Positions 1-4,861 of a stretch of 6,278 bases of DNA are shown here, in pieces (position 1 is the stretch's first letter; the number at the start of each line of letters is the position of its first letter). The stretch comes from Dehalococcoidia bacterium (GTDB taxonomy: Bacteria > Chloroflexota > Dehalococcoidia > Dehalococcoidales > Fen-1064), in assembly GCA_003153075.1 (NCBI GenBank), contig PMBW01000069.1, forward strand, positions 140 through 6,417. Direction: 5' to 3'. A program made the position numbers and the translations under genes. Below the pieces are notes generated by a model. That model saw nothing but the letters and a program-made list of their open reading frames with translations, was not told the DNA's origin and searched no databases.

Positions 1-1208
1 GCACCCAATCCGACAGCGGCCCGGGTAAGAATGGCAACCAGCGGTATATTGATATAATATTTCTTCCTGCGGGAATCGGTGAGAAACGTGGACATGATCA
101 ATGCCTTTTCGGCATCTATAATGTAGCAATCGATACATATTTCCGCCCCGAAATTTTTACCGATCTTCTTCGCCTTCTCAATAAAAGCTGCGGACGAAGC
201 AATCGGAATAATGACCTCGCTGGCAAGGATGGTCGGCCCCAAACGCTTGGTTTTCATGCCGAACAGGCGTTCATTCCACAGGTAACTGGCGACATAGCCT
301 GGCGCTTCTTCGATATCACTGTGTTTGGACATATATTGCAAGAAAAGTTTTTCATTTTCGGCGCTACTAAACTCTACCAGCACAGCAGCGCTCTTTTTAA
401 ATATTCCGGAGCGCATAATAGCGTTAATATCAGCCAATTGGTTTTCATCCAGAAAACGGATGGTATCGGGATTAATCTTAGCCAGACCGGTTTCTTTCAC
501 GAACGATGCTATGAACGTGAATGCTTCTTTATCACCCGGAAAATACAGAAGATGGGGATATGCCCCCTCCGGCACATCGCGCAGTTTGAGCGTTGCTTCT
601 ACCACGATACCGAATTCCCCTTCAGTAGAAATAAAGTACTTGAAATCCGGGTCGGTTGGCGATAGCTTTTTCACCTCGGCATTACCAGTCACGACCGTCA
701 TAGATACGATCTGTTTTGATAAGTGGCCGTACCGGAAGCTGTTAATGCCGACACCCCCGGTCGAAATCCATCCGCCCACGGTGGAAAACTTGCTGGAGGG
801 ATAAGTCATCAGGCATAGGCCCTTCTTTTTTGCCAGGATGTCAATATCGCTCCAACGCGCGCCCGCTTCCACAGTTACGGTCTTTTTTACGGTATCAAGC
901 TCCAGAATATTGCGAAAAGGAGATAAATCGATGACTATTCCGCCCCTGGTCGGGATGACGCCGCCAAATCCCCAGGAGGCCGCTCCCCGCGGCACTACGG
1001 GTATTTTACGTTCGTTGGCAAATACCAGCACCTTTTTGATCTCATCTACATTTTTTGGCTGGACGACGAAATCCGGCATTGTCGTAAAAAGGGTTTTGGT
1101 CATGATAGCTGGCAGGTCACCAATGTCATGACTGTATTGCTCTCTCTCGGCTGCCTTATCGATGATTTTTATATCGCCCGCGATTTTTTTGAACTCATCT
1201 ACGTTCAT
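1..1208 (-). CDS. FAD-binding oxidase/dehydrogenase (GlcD/VAO type), partial, 3' end beyond the window
   Basis: A reading frame with no stop runs from an ATG at 1208 to the left edge (402 codons seen). The protein has the PCMH-type FAD-binding fold: PRGAASWGFGG at residues 73-83, VEAGARWSDI at 113-122, TVGGWISTGGVGINSFRYG at 143-161 and TEGEFGIVVEA at 195-205. These match the pyrophosphate-binding and adenine-side motifs of the FAD_binding_4 family (glycolate oxidase GlcD, D-lactate dehydrogenase, alkyl-DHAP synthase). From about 215 on it looks like the substrate/cap domain. No signal peptide or membrane segment is visible, so it is probably cytoplasmic. It should oxidise a hydroxy acid or similar substrate, but the substrate cannot be read from the sequence. 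Members of this family often end near 450 residues or continue into an iron-sulfur domain; which applies here lies outside the window. A weak AAGGGA ribosome site sits about 11 bp before the ATG. A long non-coding region with regulatory structure precedes it, so it probably has its own promoter. Confidence 0.88.
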   Translation of the reverse strand, partial: MNVDEFKKIAGDIKIIDKAAEREQYSHDIGDLPAIMTKTLFTTMPDFVVQPKNVDEIKKVLVFANERKIPVVPRGAASWGFGGVIPTRGGIVIDLSPFRNILELDTVKKTVTVEAGARWSDIDILAKKKGLCLMTYPSSKFSTVGGWISTGGVGINSFRYGHLSKQIVSMTVVTGNAEVKKLSPTDPDFKYFISTEGEFGIVVEATLKLRDVPEGAYPHLLYFPGDKEAFTFIASFVKETGLAKINPDTIRFLDENQLADINAIMRSGIFKKSAAVLVEFSSAENEKLFLQYMSKHSDIEEAPGYVASYLWNERLFGMKTKRLGPTILASEVIIPIASSAAFIEKAKKIGKNFGAEICIDCYIIDAEKALIMSTFLTDSRRKKYYINIPLVAILTRAAVGLG

Positions 1209-1303
1209 GGTTTACTAATCCCTTAACTCGTTATCCCTTTATAACCGTGCCAATATAAACTGGCCATTTAACTGCGCAACAATACTGGAAAGAACAACCC
1301 ATT

Positions 1304-1335
1304 CAAGAAAAACATACGGCAAGCAGTTGCCGTAT
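1304..1335 (-). promoter_or_regulatory. Perfect 9-bp-arm hairpin with T run: attenuator, terminator or operator
   Basis: ATACGGCAA (1314-1322) and TTGCCGTAT (1327-1335) are perfect inverted repeats around a 4-base loop. On the minus strand the stem is followed by GTTTTTC, which looks like a short intrinsic terminator. It starts only about 7 bases after the predicted start of the 1349-1378 promoter. It could therefore attenuate that transcript, end transcription coming from the gene at 1688-2668, or simply be the two half-sites of a repressor operator. The fact that the arm sequence recurs elsewhere in the same gap (1336-1342, 1390-1396, 1491-1497) favours protein binding over a pure terminator. 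Confidence 0.5.
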
Positions 1336-1503
1336 GCCGTATAATTTAAATATATACAAAATCCGCTTCTCTTGTCAACATTATAAACAGCCGTATTTTC
1401 GTAATAATTCAAACAATGAACGTATCTATTGGCGGAATTGGGGTTGAAATTTGCCGTTAAGTCAGTTATTTTGAGCGTTTGCACGGAAAGATACGGCAAG
1501 CAG
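1314..1503. repeat. Cluster of five ATACGGC/GCCGTAT 7-mers, including a 13-bp direct repeat
   Basis: The 7-mer ATACGGC or its complement GCCGTAT occurs at 1314-1320, 1329-1335, 1336-1342, 1390-1396 and 1491-1497. The copies at 1314 and 1491 extend to a 13-bp identical direct repeat, ATACGGCAAGCAG, and the following 16 bases still agree at 10 positions. Less exact relatives (GCCGTT) are at 1454 and 1513. Five copies in about 185 bp is far above chance for a 7-mer. The copies surround the predicted promoter at 1349-1378, so a set of transcription-factor sites is the simplest reading; a decayed repeat element is the alternative. Confidence 0.6.
1349..1378 (-). promoter_or_regulatory. Predicted sigma-70 promoter upstream of the FAD oxidase
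   Basis: Reading the minus strand, a perfect -35 box TTGACA (1378-1373) is followed after 18 bp by TATATT (1354-1349, five of six bases of the consensus). Transcription would start near 1342, about 134 bp before the oxidase ATG at 1208. The start would fall directly before a perfect palindrome at 1314-1335. A weaker alternative lies closer to the gene: TTGCGC (1279-1274), 16 bp, TATATT (1257-1252). Prediction from sequence only. Confidence 0.55.
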
Positions 1504-1575
1504 CTACCGCTGGCCGTTTACATAAATGGAATAGGGTAGATTATATCTTTTTCAATTTTCCGGAAATAACCTGCC

Positions 1576-1603
1576 AATCCTCCCTTTTCGAAAAAGGGGG
1601 ATT
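1576..1603. repeat. REP-like imperfect palindrome
   Basis: AATCC (1576-1580) pairs with GGATT (1599-1603), and CCCTTTT (1582-1588) pairs with AAAAGGG (1592-1598). This gives a 12-bp stem with one bulged T (1581) and a CGA loop. It is followed by AAGAGGGATTT. Sequences of the type 'aatcctccctttt..aaaaagggggatt' are common dispersed intergenic repeats in many genomes, as far as I remember. No T run follows directly on either strand, so it is not a classic terminator, although it lies about 85 bp downstream of the stop of the gene at 1688-2668 and could stabilise or end that mRNA. Confidence 0.5.
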
Positions 1604-1687
1604 AAGAGGGATTTCTCCTCGTGAACAGTGTTAATGGCTGGAATTTGCCGCGAATCGAATGGTCAAACTATACGTTAGCAGTTGGGT

Positions 1688-2668
1688 TCAGTCAATACTC
1701 TTGCCCACTCTCCTATTGATTCTATACACCAGAAATGTCTCCCACGGCGAAGGTTTCTTTTTCTGACCGAAATCCCAGTCTTCCCATGCCTTCCAAACAG
1801 ACTCCGCAGTAAAAAGTCCGTCTTTATCGGCTTTGGCATTGATGATACTAAGCATTTCCTGGAATCTTGGATCCTTCAAGGTAAAAGTAAATTGTGACAA
1901 GACATCAGCAACGTGAAGGATGTCGTACCAGATAAATGGGGCTTTTAATTTACGGAAATCCGTCCCCATGAAGAACATATACGGATGGCGGTCTGTGCTC
2001 GTCTCCCAGCAATGGAGCAAGCATTCCACGCTTGTTTTAGCCGCTGGACTGTCTTTATATTCAGGAAAGAGGGCGAGTAACTGCAGCATGATCAGGTTTA
2101 CATAAGGGCAGGGGTCATCTTTACGTCCCGGACCGCGGAATTTGCCCTGTTCCTTCGAAACCGCGCACGGCCAACCATTTTCCCGCTTTAGGCTCAATAG
2201 ATAATCCAGTCCCCTGCGGATTTCAGTATCATCTTTATCCATCTTGGCGACGGCGTAAATTAACACGGGGGCATCACACAAAGCCCATGCCCAGGTGTCT
2301 TTACCCGTGCCGCCAAAATGCTCCGGGATATTCATCGGTAGTTGGAAAAGGCCTTCCTCCGACCGGTGCTCCTTTATTTTCTTCAGTACCGCCAGAATGT
2401 TCAGGTCGTTTTTGTTTAATCCCAGATCCGCCAGAAATTCCAGTTTATGATAAAGTTGGCCCGCGCTTTTATGACTGTTCAACACAGTCCCCGGCCATTG
2501 ATCCAATTCCTCGCCTAAATTTTGCATAAGCGGGTGCTTAAGCAGTTGCTCCCTGGCTTTTTGCACTCCAGCGTCACTTTCTTTCAATTCCTGTAAATCC
2601 ACCTTGGTTCTATAAACAACCCAGGGTTCGTTAGCATTCAGCAGATAATCGATTTTTTGCTTAGGCAT
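1688..2668 (-). CDS. Conserved hypothetical protein, alpha-alpha toroid (squalene cyclase/prenyltransferase-like)
   Basis: A 326-residue soluble protein of unknown function. It is built of paired amphipathic helices: LYHKLEFLADLGL (72-84), TWAWALCDAPVLIYAV (125-140), YLLSLKRENGWPCAVS (156-171), CPYVNLIMLQLLALFPEY (187-204), PFIWYDILHVADVLSQF (244-260). The GW after a helix and the 'DG.F' turns (283-286) recall the repeats of the terpenoid cyclase/prenyltransferase toroid superfamily. I do not see a DxDD or other cyclase catalytic motif, so cyclase activity should not be assumed. Conserved-looking polar blocks are FRGPGRKDDPCPY (177-189) and MGTDFRKLKAPF (234-245). The ATG at 2668 is chosen because AGGAGGGG lies 8 bp before it; the frame stays open to an ATG at 2761, but that form would run 68 bp into hicB and adds a sequence unlike a protein start. 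It lies 25 bp behind hicB and probably shares its transcript. I recall similar proteins in Dehalococcoidia, some carrying doubtful names, so I give no function. Confidence 0.85.
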   Translation of the reverse strand: MPKQKIDYLLNANEPWVVYRTKVDLQELKESDAGVQKAREQLLKHPLMQNLGEELDQWPGTVLNSHKSAGQLYHKLEFLADLGLNKNDLNILAVLKKIKEHRSEEGLFQLPMNIPEHFGGTGKDTWAWALCDAPVLIYAVAKMDKDDTEIRRGLDYLLSLKRENGWPCAVSKEQGKFRGPGRKDDPCPYVNLIMLQLLALFPEYKDSPAAKTSVECLLHCWETSTDRHPYMFFMGTDFRKLKAPFIWYDILHVADVLSQFTFTLKDPRFQEMLSIINAKADKDGLFTAESVWKAWEDWDFGQKKKPSPWETFLVYRINRRVGKSID

Positions 2669-2693
2669 TGCATGCCCCTCCTGACAAAAGCCT

Positions 2694-3092
2694 CTATTTT
2701 GTTTTATAAGGACGTTTTGCTTCGGCCACACCGGCAGAATGTGACAACGCATATACAACATATTGATTCAGACTAACGCCTTCTTTCACGGCCAGCTTAT
2801 GCAGTTTTCGGTGTAAACTGGCAGGCACCCGCACGTTGAACTTGCCGCTGTACTTAACCTCGCTCGACGGTAACGGGATCTCATTACCATCTTCGTACAT
2901 AGATTCCATCCATAATTGGCGGGCTTCTTCGATCATTTGCATTGCCTCTTCAACAGTTTCACCCTGAGAATAACACCCCGGCAGGTCCTCTATTTCAACT
3001 GCATAACCGCCTTCTTCCGCAGGTATGAGGGTGACAGGGTATTTAAGGTTAAGATAAAATTCCAAGGGTTTTCGTTTGGCTTTTGTTACCAT
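2694..3092 (-). CDS. hicB: HicB family antitoxin
   Basis: A 132-residue protein with the two-part layout of long HicB antitoxins. Residues 17-75 form the degenerate RNase H-like HicB fold: YPVTLIPAEEGGYAVEIEDL, then PGCYSQGETVEEAMQMIEEA, then a helix ending before NEIPLPS. Residues 83-118 (GKFNVRVPASLHRKLHKLA and VSLNQYVVYALSH) form a ribbon-helix-helix DNA-binding domain of the Arc/MetJ type. The first part should bind and block the HicA toxin; the second should bind the promoter in front of hicA and repress the operon. The start is fixed by GGAGG 6 bp before the ATG, inside the end of hicA. The gap to the hicA stop is one base, which is typical for translational coupling. The order toxin then antitoxin is usual for hicAB. 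All domain elements are present, so the antitoxin looks intact. Confidence 0.93.
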   Translation of the reverse strand: MVTKAKRKPLEFYLNLKYPVTLIPAEEGGYAVEIEDLPGCYSQGETVEEAMQMIEEARQLWMESMYEDGNEIPLPSSEVKYSGKFNVRVPASLHRKLHKLAVKEGVSLNQYVVYALSHSAGVAEAKRPYKTK

Positions 3093-3093
3093 G

Positions 3094-3330
3094 TTATCCC
3101 TCCAAACTAAGCGCTTTTATTACCAGATCAACGTAGGCGGTATTTACATATTTCGAGTGTTTAGGAGTTACAACAGTGATAGATTTAGTGCCTTGTTGGT
3201 GATAAACCCGGTGACTGCCGCCGCTTTTATGCCTTTCGTACCCGTAATTAGTAAGAAGTTTGTCACAATCATCAACAGTAATGCTTCTCCTGGAGAGAAT
3301 TTTCTTAACCAGCTTATCATCACTGCTCAT
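3094..3330 (-). CDS. hicA: HicA family toxin (mRNA interferase)
   Basis: A 78-residue basic protein of the HicA/YcfA family, a double-stranded-RNA-binding-like fold that cleaves mRNA. The central motif KSGGSHRVYHQ (35-45) carries the catalytic histidine, His40, in the place where the family has GSHH. It is followed by the strand TKSITVVTPKHSK (48-60) and the C-terminal helix YVDLVIKALSLEG. The first 15 residues (MSSDDKLVKKILSRR) match the longer class of HicA that begins with a 'K.V..ILSR' helix, as far as I recall, which supports the ATG at 3330. No Shine-Dalgarno sequence precedes this ATG; the promoter's -10 box is only 6 bp away, so the message is probably leaderless. The active-site histidine and the full length are kept, so the toxin appears functional. 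It is the first gene of a unit with hicB and perhaps the gene at 1688-2668. Confidence 0.9.
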   Translation of the reverse strand: MSSDDKLVKKILSRRSITVDDCDKLLTNYGYERHKSGGSHRVYHQQGTKSITVVTPKHSKYVNTAYVDLVIKALSLEG

Positions 3331-3365
3331 ACAGGAATAGTACCATATGTAGTACCACCTGTCAA
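3331..3365 (-). promoter_or_regulatory. hicA promoter with overlapping operator
   Basis: On the minus strand: perfect -35 TTGACA (3365-3360), a 17-bp spacer ending in TGG, and -10 TACTAT (3342-3337). The TG one base before the -10 box makes it an extended -10 promoter. Only six bases separate the -10 box from the hicA ATG, so the predicted start is at or next to the A of the ATG. TAGTACCA occurs twice (3338-3345 and 3350-3357), spaced 12 bp, about one helical turn. Around it, ACAGG/CCTGT (3358-3362 and 3331-3335) form a dyad whose centre is the palindrome CATATG (3344-3349). Such sites fit the ribbon-helix-helix domain of HicB, which would cover the promoter. The remaining 44 bp back to the hisF stop show no terminator, only a GGAAATAT direct repeat (3372-3379, 3391-3398). 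Confidence 0.72.
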
Positions 3366-3409
3366 CGTTTTGGAAATATTAAAAGAGGGAGGAAATATAA
3401 GGGAATTAG

Positions 3410-4189
3410 CTAGAACCGGGTTCTTACCTTAATACCGCGGCTGTGCAGATAGTCTTTCAATTGGCCGCAGGTATATTCGCCGTAATGCACTATCGAAGCC
3501 ACCAGCGCCGCGTCGGCATGACCGATGGCAAAAGCCTCGTAGAGGTGCTCCGGCTTACCGGCGCCGCCGGAGGCAATCACGGGAATCCCGACGGAATCCG
3601 CGATCATGCGAGTCAGTGTCAATTCATAACCGTCTTTGGTACCGTCAGCATCAATGGAATTTACCACCAACTCGCCGGCGCCCAGTTTTTCACCGGTTTT
3701 CGCCCACTCGATGGCGTCCATTCCGGTGGTATGTGTGCCGTCGTTAATCACAATCTCATAACCGGAAGGGATCTCCCGGGTCTTTGTCGTCTTTTTCACA
3801 TCCATCGAAAGCACGGTGCTCTGCGCTCCGATCGCCCCGGAAATTTCCGAAATCAACTCTTTCCGTTTCACCGCCGCGGAATTGACGTTCACTTTTTCCG
3901 CCCCCGCCAATCTCAACCTGGTCGCATCCTCGATGGAGCGGATACCGCCGCCGACCGAGAAGGGGATGAAGATCTGCGCAGCCACCGCTTCCACGAATTT
4001 CAATGTGATATCCCGGTTAGCCCGCGAAGCGTTAATATCGTAGAATACCAGCTCGTCCGCGCCGTCGATATAGTATTGACGCGCCTTCGCCACCGGGTCG
4101 CCGATATCTTTGGTGTCGACGAATTTGATACTTTTAGCCAGTTTACCTTCACGCACGTCGAGGCAAACTATCAATCTTTTACTCAGCAT
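3410..4189 (-). CDS. hisF: Imidazole glycerol phosphate synthase, cyclase subunit HisF
   Basis: A 259-residue (beta/alpha)8-barrel protein of normal HisF length. It uses ammonia from HisH to turn PRFAR into imidazole glycerol phosphate and AICAR, the fifth step of histidine synthesis, in the cytoplasm. The catalytic acids are present at the positions known from Thermotoga maritima HisF: Asp11 (in CLDV) and Asp130 (in LSMDVKK), as is Lys19. The four residues of the ammonia gate at the barrel bottom, Arg5, Glu46, Lys99 and Glu167, are also kept. Phosphate-binding loops SVGGGIRS (78-85), [12 protein letters not shown] (178-189) and [11 protein letters not shown] (205-215) are complete. The ATG at 4189 gives the usual [11 protein letters not shown] start; the frame is open further upstream to 4267, but that lies in hisH and does not look like HisF. 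The start overlaps the hisH end by 11 bp, so the two subunits are probably coupled in translation. Confidence 0.97.
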   Translation of the reverse strand: MLSKRLIVCLDVREGKLAKSIKFVDTKDIGDPVAKARQYYIDGADELVFYDINASRANRDITLKFVEAVAAQIFIPFSVGGGIRSIEDATRLRLAGAEKVNVNSAAVKRKELISEISGAIGAQSTVLSMDVKKTTKTREIPSGYEIVINDGTHTTGMDAIEWAKTGEKLGAGELVVNSIDADGTKDGYELTLTRMIADSVGIPVIASGGAGKPEHLYEAFAIGHADAALVASIVHYGEYTCGQLKDYLHSRGIKVRTRF

Positions 4190-4835
4190 ATTTATTTGCC
4201 TTTTTCCCTGGTTTAGCAGGCACGCTGCCGTCCCATTTGGCAAAACGTAATAACATTTCCAGTCCAAAACGCCCGCTTTTTTCCGGGTGGAATTGCACGG
4301 CGAAATAATTTTTATTGCCTACTGCGCAGCAAAACTCACCGCCGTAATCAGAAACAGCGAAGATATTCTCCAGCTTCGCCGGCTGCGGATAATAGGAGTG
4401 CACAAAATAAAATTCATCCTCTGCCCCGATGCCGGCCAGCAGCGGATGCGGTTGCTTGACTTTTACCGAATTCCAGCCGATGTGCGGGATTTTCAACGAT
4501 TTATCCTGCAATTTGAACCGCACGGTCGTTCCGGTGATAATGCCCAAACAGGGAGTATCTCCCTCTTCCGAACGGTCTAAAACGACCTGCGCGCCCAGGC
4601 AAATCCCCAGTATCGGAGTACCGGAAAGGAAGGCTTGTTTTAGCGCCTCGCCAAGTCCTGTCCGTGTCAGGTTTTCCATAGCCGTCGGCGCAGCGCCGAC
4701 GCCGGGGAAGATAATCCGCTCAGCTTTTTTTAAATCCGCGGGATTGGGAGTAATAACCGACCGGATGCCCGTTTCCTCGCAAGCCCTTTGCACGCTGCCG
4801 ATGTTACCGGCGCCGTAATCGATAATTGCTAACAT
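4179..4835 (-). CDS. hisH: Imidazole glycerol phosphate synthase, glutaminase subunit HisH
   Basis: A 218-residue class I glutamine amidotransferase. It hydrolyses glutamine and passes ammonia through the HisF barrel. The catalytic triad is visible: Cys79 in GICLGAQ, and His183 and Glu185 in QFHPEKS. The oxyanion-strand motif PGVGAA is at 44-49. The N-terminal [13 protein letters not shown] and the block [10 protein letters not shown] (115-124) followed by FVHSYY (144-149) are typical of HisH rather than of other amidotransferases. Lys186 after the glutamate corresponds to the lysine that pairs with the acidic residue at position 98 of HisF (Glu98 here, Asp in Thermotoga); this pairing is my inference. 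The last dozen residues (basic, [11 protein letters not shown]) extend a little beyond the fold. The ATG at 4835 is preceded by GAAAGGG about 9 bp upstream. It follows rpoD by 26 bp and overlaps hisF. Confidence 0.97.
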   Translation of the reverse strand: MLAIIDYGAGNIGSVQRACEETGIRSVITPNPADLKKAERIIFPGVGAAPTAMENLTRTGLGEALKQAFLSGTPILGICLGAQVVLDRSEEGDTPCLGIITGTTVRFKLQDKSLKIPHIGWNSVKVKQPHPLLAGIGAEDEFYFVHSYYPQPAKLENIFAVSDYGGEFCCAVGNKNYFAVQFHPEKSGRFGLEMLLRFAKWDGSVPAKPGKKANKYAE

Positions 4836-4861
4836 ATCAGAAAACCCTTTCGGAGGTAATT

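Larger units (their letters stand above)
1209..1687. other. 479-bp intergenic region without a convincing gene
   Basis: This AT-rich gap separates the gene at 1688-2668 from the FAD oxidase. It holds the promoter, the hairpin, the ATACGGC cluster and the REP-like palindrome listed separately. Other small repeats are AATTTGCCG at 1448-1456 and 1642-1650, and TGGCC(A/G)TTTA at 1261-1270 and 1511-1520. A perfect TATAAT also occurs on the minus strand near 1540, but no good -35 box is at the right distance. A minus-strand 86-codon open frame crosses the middle, but it begins with TTG, has no good ribosome site and runs through the repeats, so it is not called. I see no tRNA, rRNA or CRISPR array. 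Confidence 0.7.

Noticed and set aside
325..804. Plus-strand open frames opposite the FAD oxidase
   Set aside because: The minus strand encodes an uninterrupted protein with clear FAD-binding motifs, and the plus frames show no coding signal.
1444..1472. Possible plus-strand promoter TTGAAA, 17 bp, TATTTT
   Set aside because: No gene or plausible RNA follows on the plus strand, and in such AT-rich DNA this match is weak.
1239..1499. Minus-strand open frame of 86 codons in the gap before the FAD oxidase
   Set aside because: It starts with TTG, lacks a good ribosome site, contains the promoter and hairpin repeats, and the protein shows no recognisable domain.
1314..1503. CRISPR array
   Set aside because: The repeated units are only 7 to 13 bp, in mixed orientation and uneven spacing, without a repeat-spacer pattern or cas genes.
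2669..2761. Longer N-terminus (31 extra residues) for the gene at 1688-2668
   Set aside because: It would overlap hicB by 68 bp, whereas the ATG at 2668 has a strong AGGAGGGG at the right distance.
3443..4216. Plus-strand open frame of 257 codons opposite hisF
   Set aside because: It is antisense to a clearly conserved gene, and its translation is rich in H, R and G without domain features, as expected for a shadow frame.
4190..4267. Longer N-terminus (26 extra residues) for hisF
   Set aside because: HisF proteins begin with MLxKRxIxCLD, which is exactly the sequence from 4189; catalytic Asp11 and Asp130 then fall at the known positions.
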